A DNA stretch of 64,000 nucleotides, from assembly GCA_964449075.1 (NCBI GenBank), contig CAYVBJ010000007.1, forward strand, positions 41,287 to 105,286, in the 5' to 3' direction. How positions within the stretch are numbered: the first letter of the stretch is position 1; each line of letters opens with the position of its first letter. The notes below the pieces were generated by a model that was given only the letters and a program-made list of their open reading frames with translations, searched no databases and was not told the origin of the DNA. The position numbers and the translations under genes are program-made. The stretch is from CAYVBJ01 sp964449075 (GTDB lineage: Bacteria; Bacteroidota; Rhodothermia; Balneolales; Balneolaceae). This document shows positions 44,390-52,582 of the stretch, piece after piece.

Positions 44390-46489
44390 TTATTCACGTT
44401 CCACTACTTCGAACTCAACCAACTGTCCCGCCTGCTCACCACTCACCAAATCTCGCACCGTCCAGTGCAGCGTGTAGCTGCCCGGTTCCAGGTTCAGTTC
44501 TTCAAACTCCAGGCTTTCGGTAAATCGCCTGTCCCGAGGCTCGAAGGTGAGCGTGCCGCTCAGTTTGTCTTTGTTCTTCAGCAGGCGGCCAAACAGGCCC
44601 TGTTTTGACTGAATTTCATAATCCGCCTCGAAGTTTGCAAACCCTTGCGGGCCGGTCTGCAGCCGGTAGACTTCAAAGTGCACCACCAGGTTTTCGCCCT
44701 CCGGGATGCTCCGGTCATGACTGGCCACAAAAGGGAACCTGGGCGATTGATCCGTACTCTCCATCCGGCCATATCCAAGGATCAGATCGCCTAAAACCGG
44801 GTGTTCCCCTGACAGGTCCAGCTGTTCCGGCTGTGGGATCGCCGCCCTTCCCAGCCCGCGGAGTTCGTCCGGAAATACCGATTCCTCCCGCGGTTTGCTC
44901 TGCGGGTGGCGATTTTCCAGCATCACGTAAAACTGCTGTACGGTCTTTTCGGAGAGATAGGGAATATTGAACAGCGAGACCGACGGTGTGCGGTCCTGCT
45001 CGTCCAGGTTCAGCTGCGGCGTACTGCGCAGGCGACCGGCAAGTCCGCCGGAAGCATCACGCAGGTCTACTCCCTGGCTCAGGGAATACCAACGGGAGAT
45101 CTCACCGGTGATATCCGTCTCACCGTCTGGCAGCATCTGCTCCTGGCCGGCGGTCAAATCGGCCAGGAAAGCGGCGGCCGGACGACTCTCCACAAATGTG
45201 GCCAGTACCGGTTCATCATCAGAATCCAGCAGGCGGTACTGAAAGACCTCCAGCGGGATCGCCGGGATTTGTTCTTTCTCTGTAGATGACTCAGGCGGTG
45301 CGGAAGAGAGATTTCGTAATGCTTGTACCTGGTTTTCAGCTTTCAATTTAGTGGCAAAATTTCTTACTACGAAAGCGCTGGGTGTTCCAGCTGGTGAAAA
45401 AATATCTGTATCGATTTTATTGAACGCAAAAGTAAAGTATGAATCAAAGCCAATCAATTTTTGATATGTAACATATTGTATGGCGAGGCCGGATGTTAAA
45501 TTACCGATTTCGCATTTAGACCGGTTCCAGGTAAACAACGATGGTGAGAATATCTCGTCGATGGCGTCAATCTGCTTAAATGTATGATCCTGATCACTCT
45601 TAAAATAATAAATCAGGCTGTTCTTTTCCGACTCCGGAAGTTGATAAATCCAGATATCAATACTATTCAAAAAGGATTTCGAATTGATTTCAGTTTCTAT
45701 AAAATAGACAATTGGAGTAGGGTTGACTCTTCCCTTAGATTCATTATTTGTCCCGTTAATAAAATTTGCAGTTAATGAAACCTTGCACGGGATACCACTA
45801 TTATCTACAAGATCAAAGAAATCCGATACAAAATTATATATATCCCCTCTGTTTAACTGTAAATCAATATTTTGCTTTTTATCGGGCTCACCAAAACGAA
45901 CCCACACCTTCCCCCGGTCGTCAAATCCAAGCGGGGAGCTTTCATCCGGAAATTTACTGAGTGCTTCGCTGATTCTGCCGTAGTGTTCTACCAGACGCGG
46001 GTTAACCGGTTCAGCAGGAAGCGGATCAGCGTTTTCCCAAAACAGACGTACCGCTTTTTGAAGCTCTGCATCATCAGACTTTACCAGCTCAAACTTCTTC
46101 TCAAACTCATCCGGCTTCATCAGCAGTTCCAGGTGCAGCAGATCCTCGCTGAAAGCCCGGCGGTCGGCCGGATGACTCAAAGCTTCACTCACCCCGCGGT
46201 AATACATGCGGGTTGCTGTTTCGTACTTCTCTTTATGTGCAAGTTCAGCGGCCAGTTTCAGGTACTCCCGGCCAATGGCATACCCTGGCTGCTTACCGGC
46301 CTTTTCCCAAATCAGAAAAGACTGTTCGAACTCTCCCCTCTCTTTGGCTTCCATCCCCTGCTCATAAATCTCTGAGAGAGTTGATAACTGCGCCCGGAGA
46401 TCGACGGGTATGGACATGATGGTAAGCATCATCGTGAGAAAAATCACGCCTGATGCAAGAATAACTGACGTTTTGGAAAGATTGTTCAT
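44390..46489 (-). CDS. GWxTD-domain exported protein with mosaic composition
   Basis: This 699-residue protein has an N-terminal transmembrane/signal segment (SVILASGVIFLTMMLTIMS). Helical repeats come next and then a GWxTD-type region (SPLGFDDRGKVWVRFGEPDKKQN). GWxTD proteins are common in Bacteroidota and related phyla, with unknown function. Base composition changes inside the gene. The middle (~45300-45900, roughly residues 197-397) is strongly AT-rich, while both flanks are GC-rich (62% against 27% GC in two sample lines). This suggests a recombinational swap of the central segment. Confidence 0.72.
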   Translation of the reverse strand: MNNLSKTSVILASGVIFLTMMLTIMSIPVDLRAQLSTLSEIYEQGMEAKERGEFEQSFLIWEKAGKQPGYAIGREYLKLAAELAHKEKYETATRMYYRGVSEALSHPADRRAFSEDLLHLELLMKPDEFEKKFELVKSDDAELQKAVRLFWENADPLPAEPVNPRLVEHYGRISEALSKFPDESSPLGFDDRGKVWVRFGEPDKKQNIDLQLNRGDIYNFVSDFFDLVDNSGIPCKVSLTANFINGTNNESKGRVNPTPIVYFIETEINSKSFLNSIDIWIYQLPESEKNSLIYYFKSDQDHTFKQIDAIDEIFSPSLFTWNRSKCEIGNLTSGLAIQYVTYQKLIGFDSYFTFAFNKIDTDIFSPAGTPSAFVVRNFATKLKAENQVQALRNLSSAPPESSTEKEQIPAIPLEVFQYRLLDSDDEPVLATFVESRPAAAFLADLTAGQEQMLPDGETDITGEISRWYSLSQGVDLRDASGGLAGRLRSTPQLNLDEQDRTPSVSLFNIPYLSEKTVQQFYVMLENRHPQSKPREESVFPDELRGLGRAAIPQPEQLDLSGEHPVLGDLILGYGRMESTDQSPRFPFVASHDRSIPEGENLVVHFEVYRLQTGPQGFANFEADYEIQSKQGLFGRLLKNKDKLSGTLTFEPRDRRFTESLEFEELNLEPGSYTLHWTVRDLVSGEQAGQLVEFEVVERE

Positions 46490-46669
46490 TGCCGTGCAGT
46501 TTCACGCCATACAATTCTTTGGCTGGGTTTATGAATTGAGTGTTAACAGTATAACAATGAAGATTCATAAATCGTATATAACTTTTTGATTATTTTGAAA
46601 TTATTTGAATTTATGGGATTTGCTTGTTAATAGCAGTCTGGATTAATTTAATTAACCAGAACAGCACAA

Positions 46670-47055
46670 TGGGGCTAAAGCCCCAGAGTTATGGGGATGC
46701 TCCACTTGTCAGCTAAAGCAGACGGTAATGGATGTTAGTATGGGGGAATTTATTTTTTGGAGTGAGATCCACAACCTGATACTCATAAAAATTGCTTACA
46801 GTTTCTGCCGCCGAAGCAAACGGTAAAGGGTGTTAGTGTAGAAGAAATTCTCTCATTGAACTGAGATCCCCAACATGATACATTCCAGTAACTAAAAAGG
46901 CAGCAAGTTGCAGTGGCAATATATCATGCTTATTCTTTAATCGGGTGATTGGTAACATCAAACCCTCCTAACATATCAATATCAATTGCCGTCTGCTTTA
47001 GCTGACGGAAAAGGGGATTCCCATAAAGAAAAAGTGGCTTTAGCCACATCTCACA
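46670..47055. repeat. Paired inverted REP element (doublet 2)
   Basis: TGGGGCTAAAGCCCCA (46670-46685) with GTCAGCTAAAGCAGACGG (about 46709-46726) lie at the left. CCGTCTGCTTTAGCTGACGG (46989-47008) and GTGGCTTTAGCCAC (47034-47047) lie at the right, in inverted orientation. It matches doublet 1 at 43173-43545 in structure, and fills the gap between the GWxTD and glycosyltransferase genes. Confidence 0.8.
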
Positions 47056-47087
47056 GAAAATTATACCACAGCCCAAACTTCCAAAAA

Positions 47088-48326
47088 CTACCTGTTCTTC
47101 TCCTCAATCCATTTCGACATATATTTCGTACTTCTCATCGTATGGTGCATAAGCATCGCGCCGGTAAAGTTTTTGAGCCGGTGCTCTTCAATATTTTGAA
47201 GCAGATCTGAGATCCGCATCATCAGTTTTTCCCCCGCTGCAATTCCGTCAAATATTTCATTGATAATACGAAATCCGTTTCTCTGCCTCTTCTCCCATTC
47301 CGATTGATCGCTGTATAAACGAACAGCCTTGTCGGCAAACCCTGCAGGATCATCAGCTACAAATCCAGCCCACGGCAAATTCCCGTGCATCGATTCTGAA
47401 CCCACAGATGTGGTAACCGATGGTGTTCCGCACTGCATCGCTTCAATCAGTTTGCCTTTCAGTCCTGCGCCATATCGAAGCGGCGCAATCATTACCCTGG
47501 CGTTTCGAATCACCTCTTTGGCATCTTCAGCCCTGCCCTTCACGATAAAACCATCGGCAGGCTGATGTAGATTTTCCACTTTTTGCGATGGATACGCCCC
47601 GTATACAAGAAGTTTTGCGTCCGGTAAATGCTTCCTGATCTGGGACCAAATTTTCTGTTTCAGGTAGTGAACCGCATCCCGGTTAGGCCCATGTAAAAAA
47701 TTACCAATGGATACAAAATCAGATCGCGAGCTAAATGAAGGAAGTTTTTCAATTTTGTCTTTTTCAATTCTACCCAGCATAAACGGCAGATGCAGTAACA
47801 GTGCGGGATCGATATCAAAAAATTCCTTTAACAGATTCATCTCGAATTCTGAGATAATCAGTGACAGGTCACAACGAAAGATGGAGGCAATTTCTCGTTT
47901 TGCAGTCTCATTCATCAAATCTTTTTGAGTAAGCTCCCGGTTCTCTTTCAGGGCAGTTCGCCGCCCCTCTCTCAGGCAGTGAAGATCTTCCGAATCGAGA
48001 ATCCGGATGGCGCCGGGACACTGCTCTGCTACCCGCCAGCCGAACTGTTCCTCCGTCATAAAGCGATCAAATACTACAGCCCCCGGTTTCAGTCCGCTGA
48101 TAAAACTGTCAAAACCAGGGTCATTCAGAACTACCGGTACTTTTTCGACATCGTATTCCTGCATGTTCACTGAAAAATTGCTCTCCTTTGCTGCACAGGC
48201 AAATGTCACCTTCCAGTCTTCCGATTTAAAAAAACGAATCAGCTGCATCATCCGGCTGCCGGCTGCCGAAGAATCCGGTTCCGGCCACACTTTACCAATG
48301 ATTAGCAGACGCATTTTTTCATCCAT
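47088..48326 (-). CDS. Glycosyltransferase, GT4-like
   Basis: With the ATG at 48324-48326 the protein is 412 residues (MDEKMRLLIIGKVWPEPDSSAAGSRMMQ). The C-terminal donor-binding domain has FVSIGNFLHGPNRDAVHYL, MIAPLRYGAGLKGKLIEAMQCGTPSVTTSVGSE, a GT-B-type arrangement. It transfers a sugar from a nucleotide-sugar donor to an unknown acceptor. The longer upstream frame has no good signal and starts at 48383. Confidence 0.85.
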   Translation of the reverse strand: MDEKMRLLIIGKVWPEPDSSAAGSRMMQLIRFFKSEDWKVTFACAAKESNFSVNMQEYDVEKVPVVLNDPGFDSFISGLKPGAVVFDRFMTEEQFGWRVAEQCPGAIRILDSEDLHCLREGRRTALKENRELTQKDLMNETAKREIASIFRCDLSLIISEFEMNLLKEFFDIDPALLLHLPFMLGRIEKDKIEKLPSFSSRSDFVSIGNFLHGPNRDAVHYLKQKIWSQIRKHLPDAKLLVYGAYPSQKVENLHQPADGFIVKGRAEDAKEVIRNARVMIAPLRYGAGLKGKLIEAMQCGTPSVTTSVGSESMHGNLPWAGFVADDPAGFADKAVRLYSDQSEWEKRQRNGFRIINEIFDGIAAGEKLMMRISDLLQNIEEHRLKNFTGAMLMHHTMRSTKYMSKWIEEKNR

Positions 48327-48523
48327 AGTATAAAACTTAAATTTAATTGGTTTATTTATTTCACAATTAGCAATTTTAAACATTTTTTATTTAGAACTGA
48401 ATTGTTTTCAATAGTATTGATCTTATTAATCACATCTAAATTTTTTTAAGTTGGATAAAATCTTTTATTATTTGTCCTCACTTGAAACAATCAAATCACT
48501 CAACTTTTTCTTCCGGACAACTC

Positions 48524-49678
48524 ATGGATATACAGCTTATCACCACCAATGAAGGTCTTGAATCGTGTATATCAAGTTTAAGTACCCGGCAAGAAATTGC
48601 TGTTGACCTGGAATTTGACAAAAACTATTACAGGTACGGTTTTAATCTTTGTCTGCTTCAGGTATTTGATGGCGATTCCTGCTATCTCATTGATCCACTG
48701 AGTGAAAACCTGAATGTCGACCTTATTTTCCCTGTACTTGAGAATAGAGAGATTCAAAAAGTCGTTTTCGCTTTTGGTGAAGATTTGAGACTGCTTCATT
48801 CCATGAATTGTTTACCGCAAAACATTTATGATGTTAGTATTGCCACCAGTTTACTCAATTATCCGCCTGCATCCCTTGTAAGCATCATCTCTGATGTTCT
48901 TGAAATCGATACCGGGAAATCATCACAAATGAGTAACTGGTTTAAACGGCCACTGACTGAACAACAGCTGGATTATGCATCTCAGGATGTGCTGCATCTG
49001 CTGAAACTGAAAGAGCAGTTTGAAAAAGAGGCAGAACAGAAAGAGATCTCATCCTGGATTGAAGAAGAGAATGAAGTATATGACCGGCTGAACTACACGG
49101 ATGTAGATGATATCAACCTGATCAAGGAAAAGGATAAAAAAGATCTCTCAGAATATGAGTGGCATCTATTTAAGAACCTGATGGACTTAAGGGAAAAGAT
49201 AGCCGAGAAAAACAATGTGCCGGGTTTTAAGATAATTCATAAAAATTCACTTATTGAAATTGCTAAAAATCCGGACAACCTGAACGGCTCCCGGTTTCCA
49301 AACAAATATTTCAAACCGGATAAACAAGGATCTGCTGAAGATCACCTGGCTGAGCTTTTGAAAAAAAGTAAAGAAGAAGCCCGGAGACTGGGTCTTTCAA
49401 CATCTGACCCGGCAAATAAGCCCCTCAGTAAAGAAGAGTATGCTGAATTAAAAAAAGAGAGAAGCAAGGTGAATCAGGTGAAAGAGAGTGTGTTTAAACC
49501 GATAAAAAAAAGAATTTCACAAGATTACGGCAGCGAAGCAGCCTCTTTTATGCTGAGCAACAGAATTATCAGTGAAATAATCACCGGTGAGTGTAACAGT
49601 CTTTTGAATTATAAAAAAGAGTTGCTGCTTTCCTATGCCAAAGAGCTTAATCTCGACATCCACGAACACCTTTTGTAG
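48524..49678 (+). CDS. rnd: Ribonuclease D-like 3'-5' exonuclease
   Basis: Starting at ATG 48524, the protein is 384 residues. The DEDD exonuclease motifs are AVDLEFD (D28, E30 with this start), VFAFGEDLRLL (Asp) and LDYASQDVLHLLKL (Tyr-x-x-x-Asp). The C-terminal region looks like HRDC segments (LFKNLMDLREKIAEKNNVPGFKI). RNase D trims the 3' ends of tRNAs and other small RNAs. It stands alone, divergent from the glycosyltransferase gene. Confidence 0.9.
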   Translation: MDIQLITTNEGLESCISSLSTRQEIAVDLEFDKNYYRYGFNLCLLQVFDGDSCYLIDPLSENLNVDLIFPVLENREIQKVVFAFGEDLRLLHSMNCLPQNIYDVSIATSLLNYPPASLVSIISDVLEIDTGKSSQMSNWFKRPLTEQQLDYASQDVLHLLKLKEQFEKEAEQKEISSWIEEENEVYDRLNYTDVDDINLIKEKDKKDLSEYEWHLFKNLMDLREKIAEKNNVPGFKIIHKNSLIEIAKNPDNLNGSRFPNKYFKPDKQGSAEDHLAELLKKSKEEARRLGLSTSDPANKPLSKEEYAELKKERSKVNQVKESVFKPIKKRISQDYGSEAASFMLSNRIISEIITGECNSLLNYKKELLLSYAKELNLDIHEHLL

Positions 49679-49682
49679 TTAT

Positions 49683-49870
49683 GAATTGTGAATTGTGAAT
49701 GTATGAATTTACTTCCTCAAATTAATCCTGTTTAGTTCTCCTTCTGACTTCCACACCGGGCCACCAGAAAACTGGTTCTTTATGATCCGGATTTAATGAG
49801 TAGAATAAAATAGTGGAAATAAAAATTGAGTAGTAAAAATTCAGAATTCATAATTCACAATTGTTAATTT
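49683..49870. repeat. Inverted AT-rich AATTC/GAATT element, pair 1
   Basis: TGAATTGTGAATTGTGAAT (49683 on) and AATTCAGAATTCATAATTCACAATTG (about 49840-49864) are inverted copies of an AATTGTGAATTATGAATT-type word. They bound ~120 bases between RNase D and the aminotransferase. Their origin is unknown. Confidence 0.5.
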
Positions 49871-49872
49871 CT

Positions 49873-51051
49873 TCACAGAATACGGTTGATCTGTCTTACG
49901 GCCTGGCGAATTCTCTGGGTGTTTTCTACGAGGCTCATCCGGATATATCCTTCGCCGGCCGGACCAAAACCGACTCCCGGTGAAACTAACACTTCAGCCT
50001 CCTGAAGCAGCCATTCGGCAAAAGCAAGAGATCCCATCTCGCGGTATTTTGCTGGCAGGGGCGTCCACACAAACATGGCTCCCCTCTTGCGGGGAATTTC
50101 CCAGCCGGTACGTTCAAGGCCTTCAGTCAGCACATCGCGTCTCTTTTCATACTTGGCCGCAATCTCTTTCACCTTATCCTGTGAATTCCGCAGAGCTGTT
50201 ATTGCTGCCACCTGGATCGGTGTAAATAAACCGTAGTCAAAAAATGATTTTATGCGTGATAAAAGTTTGATCACATTGCGATTCCCGAGGCAAAATCCGC
50301 ACCGCCAGCCCGCCATGTTATAAGATTTGCTCATGGTAAAAAACTCCACGGCAATATCTGTTGCTCCATCCACTTGCAAAATACTGGGAGCCTTATATTC
50401 ACCAAAGGTAATATCTTTGTAAGCAAAATCGTGAATGATAAATATATCTCTCTTCCTGCAGTACGCCACTATCTCCTCAAAAAATGAGAGTTCAACAGTT
50501 GTTCCTGTAGGATTATGCGGAAAGTTTAAAAAAATAACTTTCGGCTTCTTTTCAAGTTCTTCGAGGCTTCTTATAAACTCATCCTGGTTATCTGTTACCG
50601 GCACATTGTAAACCTCTGCACCTGCAATTACCACGCTCCACATATGGACCGGGAAATAGGGTTCCGGAACCACGCAAAAATCTCCGGGACCCAGCAGTGC
50701 AAGCGCAAGATGCGACAAACCCTCCTTGCTGCCAATGGTAGCAATTACTTCATGTTCTGAATCCAGGTCAACATCGTACAACTTTTTATAGTGATCTGAA
50801 GCTGCGCGAAGCAGATGCGGTATCCCGGTTGCCCGTGAATAACGGTGAGCTTTTTCATCTTCTACCACTTCATGTATTTTTTCCACGGCTTCACGCGATG
50901 CAGGCATATCCGGATTACCCATTCCAAAATCAATGATATCTTTTCCCTCACTTCGAAGCCTCTGTTTTTCAGCATTCAGTTTTCCGAAAAGATAGTCGGG
51001 AAGTTCCTGCATTCTGATCGCCGGTACAATGGTATTCTTATCTGGAGACAT
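49873..51051 (-). CDS. alaC: AlaC-type class I aminotransferase
   Basis: This 392-residue PLP enzyme has IIDFGMGNPDMPAS near the N-terminus, FLNFPHNPTGTTV, FIIHDFAYKDITF, the PLP-lysine motif MSKSYNMAGWRCGF, and YIRMSLVENTQRIRQAVR at the C-terminus. It best resembles AlaC, an alanine-forming glutamate-pyruvate aminotransferase, but LL-diaminopimelate aminotransferase-like activity is possible. Confidence 0.8.
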   Translation of the reverse strand: MSPDKNTIVPAIRMQELPDYLFGKLNAEKQRLRSEGKDIIDFGMGNPDMPASREAVEKIHEVVEDEKAHRYSRATGIPHLLRAASDHYKKLYDVDLDSEHEVIATIGSKEGLSHLALALLGPGDFCVVPEPYFPVHMWSVVIAGAEVYNVPVTDNQDEFIRSLEELEKKPKVIFLNFPHNPTGTTVELSFFEEIVAYCRKRDIFIIHDFAYKDITFGEYKAPSILQVDGATDIAVEFFTMSKSYNMAGWRCGFCLGNRNVIKLLSRIKSFFDYGLFTPIQVAAITALRNSQDKVKEIAAKYEKRRDVLTEGLERTGWEIPRKRGAMFVWTPLPAKYREMGSLAFAEWLLQEAEVLVSPGVGFGPAGEGYIRMSLVENTQRIRQAVRQINRIL

Positions 51052-51411
51052 GGTGGGTTTGAACTTTTATCTATTCATGGATTACTTTAAATGTAAGCTA
51101 ATTTCTTTATGACCAACAGGCAATTGTTGAGGGGTATTGGTGATCAGCGATCAGAAATGATAGTGATTATTGATTCGGAATCAAATTTTTAAATGGCCAA
51201 TGGATAAGTTTATACTTGCAGTATGGGACACGAAGATCAATGGATTGATATTACTAAACTTCGTGTATCTTCGTGACCTTGAGCCCTCGTGGCAAAAAAA
51301 CCTGGCTGATATCTTTGTTCAAAAGTTTTCTTAACGCCTCAAAGAAATAGGATATTTTCGTATCATAGTAATTGATAATCAAGAATTTATATCTATAAAT
51401 AAACTTCATAT
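51052..51411. other. AT-rich intergenic gap
   Basis: This 360-base gap shows no gene. It holds a degraded CTTCGTG-ATCTTCGTGACC...CCCTCGTGGCAAAAAAA motif (51262-51300), resembling repeat words that elsewhere flank GxxExxY genes. Confidence 0.4.
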
Positions 51412-51828
51412 TCATTTGGCGAATATTTGGCTCTCATCTCGGAATGCTTTGAACTCGAGTGCGTTTCCGCTGGGGTCTGTAAAAAACATGGTGGCCTGTT
51501 CGCCGGGTTTGTTTTTAAAACGGATATACGGCTCAATGATGAAATTGATACTTTTTTCTTTGAGTCTTTCAGCAAGTTCATGCCAGTCATCCCAGTCCAG
51601 TATTACTCCGAAGTGCTTTACGGGAACCTGGTGGCCGTCAACCTCATTCATGTTAGATTTCCCTGCCTCATCCGGACTCAGGTGCGCAACTACCTGGTGG
51701 CCCCAGAAATTAAAATCAATCCATTGGTCGGAACTCCGGCCGGTTTCGCAACCCAGTACATCCCTGTAAAAAGTCAGAGTTTCATTGATATCTTTAACGG
51801 GAAATGCAAGATGAAAAGGTTTTGGCAT
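51412..51828 (-). CDS. VOC-family (glyoxalase/dioxygenase-like) protein
   Basis: This 138-residue protein starts MPKPFHLAFPVKDINETLTFYRDVLGCETG, the VOC metal His region, and ends MFFTDPSGNALEFKAFRD, the conserved Glu motif. The mid-region WIDFNFWGHQVVAHL carries a second His. It is probably a lactoylglutathione lyase-like or ring-cleaving relative. The metal and substrate are not readable. Confidence 0.88.
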   Translation of the reverse strand: MPKPFHLAFPVKDINETLTFYRDVLGCETGRSSDQWIDFNFWGHQVVAHLSPDEAGKSNMNEVDGHQVPVKHFGVILDWDDWHELAERLKEKSINFIIEPYIRFKNKPGEQATMFFTDPSGNALEFKAFRDESQIFAK

Positions 51829-51837
51829 GATTTCGAG

Positions 51838-51942
51838 AATTTGGAATTAAGAATTTTGAATTTTGAGTTTTGAGTTTTGAATGACACATCCGGTCATGTG
51901 AAATATAATTCAAAATTGAGAATTCAACATTCAAAATTCTAC
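51838..51942. repeat. Inverted AT-rich AATTC/GAATT element, pair 2
   Basis: GGAATTAAGAATTTTGAATTTTGAG (51842-51867) faces AATTCAAAATTGAGAATTCAAC (51908 on). It shares its short-word composition with pair 1 and with single arms near 13736 and 41145. It bounds no gene. Confidence 0.45.
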
Positions 51943-51974
51943 AGCCGTTTTACTGATACCTCCAGCCCGGAATC

Positions 51975-52187
51975 TTAACCGGTCGGGGTTTTTTCTTCAT
52001 ACCAGACTGTAGCTTCGAATTTCAGGTTTCGCCTGTCGTGTGCATCCACAGGTGCTTCTGTGTCAATGTAGGGTGTGTCCAGGTTGGTAACCCTGCACCC
52101 GCACTCCTCATCAAGATATTCACTTACCGCTTTTGAAATGAAATGTTCAAGTTCTTGTTCCGAAAGTGTTTTTAATTTATTGCTCAT
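51975..52187 (-). CDS. Small hypothetical protein
   Basis: This 70-residue frame (MSNKLKTLSEQELEHFISKAVSEYL...ATVWYEEKTPTG) has a Cys-x-Cys pair in EECGCRV and a helical then beta-strand pattern. It has no recognised family. It starts 400 bases upstream of gltX on the other strand. I accept it only because its amino acid use looks protein-like. Confidence 0.5.
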   Translation of the reverse strand: MSNKLKTLSEQELEHFISKAVSEYLDEECGCRVTNLDTPYIDTEAPVDAHDRRNLKFEATVWYEEKTPTG

Positions 52188-52363
52188 GATTCTGAATCGT
52201 TTTGTTTATGTACATGGTATTTCAACAATTATCAGTCCTTTTGCGTTTTAATTATCTTTCAGATGATAAAACTCGCAGCGGAGCTGTCCAAAACGTTTAA
52301 AAATCTACTAATATTTATTGTTCTTGAATGATTCAGGGCAAGTTTTAATAAATTAAAAAAATC

Positions 52364-52382
52364 AAACCCCGAACAGGGGTTT
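52364..52382. terminator. Bidirectional terminator-like hairpin
   Basis: AAACCCC (52364-52370), loop GAACA, GGGGTTT (52376-52382), followed by CTTTT on the plus strand and preceded by an A-run that gives a T-run on the minus strand. It separates the 70-residue minus-strand frame from the gltX promoter. Confidence 0.55.
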
Positions 52383-52400
52383 CTTTTCTATCAAAATTCT

Positions 52401-52408
52401 TAACTTTG
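52401..52408 (+). promoter_or_regulatory. TAnnTTTG promoter box of gltX
   Basis: TAACTTTG matches the -7 box TAnnTTTG of Bacteroidota primary sigma. It would give a start near 52415 and a ~165-base leader for gltX. Confidence 0.6.
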
Positions 52409-52414
52409 CAACGG

Positions 52415-52582
52415 ATATAACGAACTCCCGGGTGTGTTAAATCGCAACCCGGGGATCACATGAAACGATTTGGACAGATGTGAACCAGCATCTCTCCAAT
52501 CACTGTAAAAACATTAGCCATCCATTCAAATTCACCTTATTTTTAACAGATAAATCTTAATTAAAAAAACGAAAAAATTTAC
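52415..52582 (+). promoter_or_regulatory. Structured gltX leader
   Basis: The leader holds TCCCGGGT (52426-52433) pairing with ACCCGGGG (52447-52454) and a weaker AGATG/CATCT hairpin (near 52477-52492). No known riboswitch or 6S/SRP RNA motif is recognised. It could be a regulated 5' UTR or a small RNA. Confidence 0.35.

Noticed and set aside
52415..52582. Known 6S, SRP or RNase P RNA in the gltX leader
   Set aside because: None of the conserved motifs of these RNAs can be found; only simple hairpins are present.
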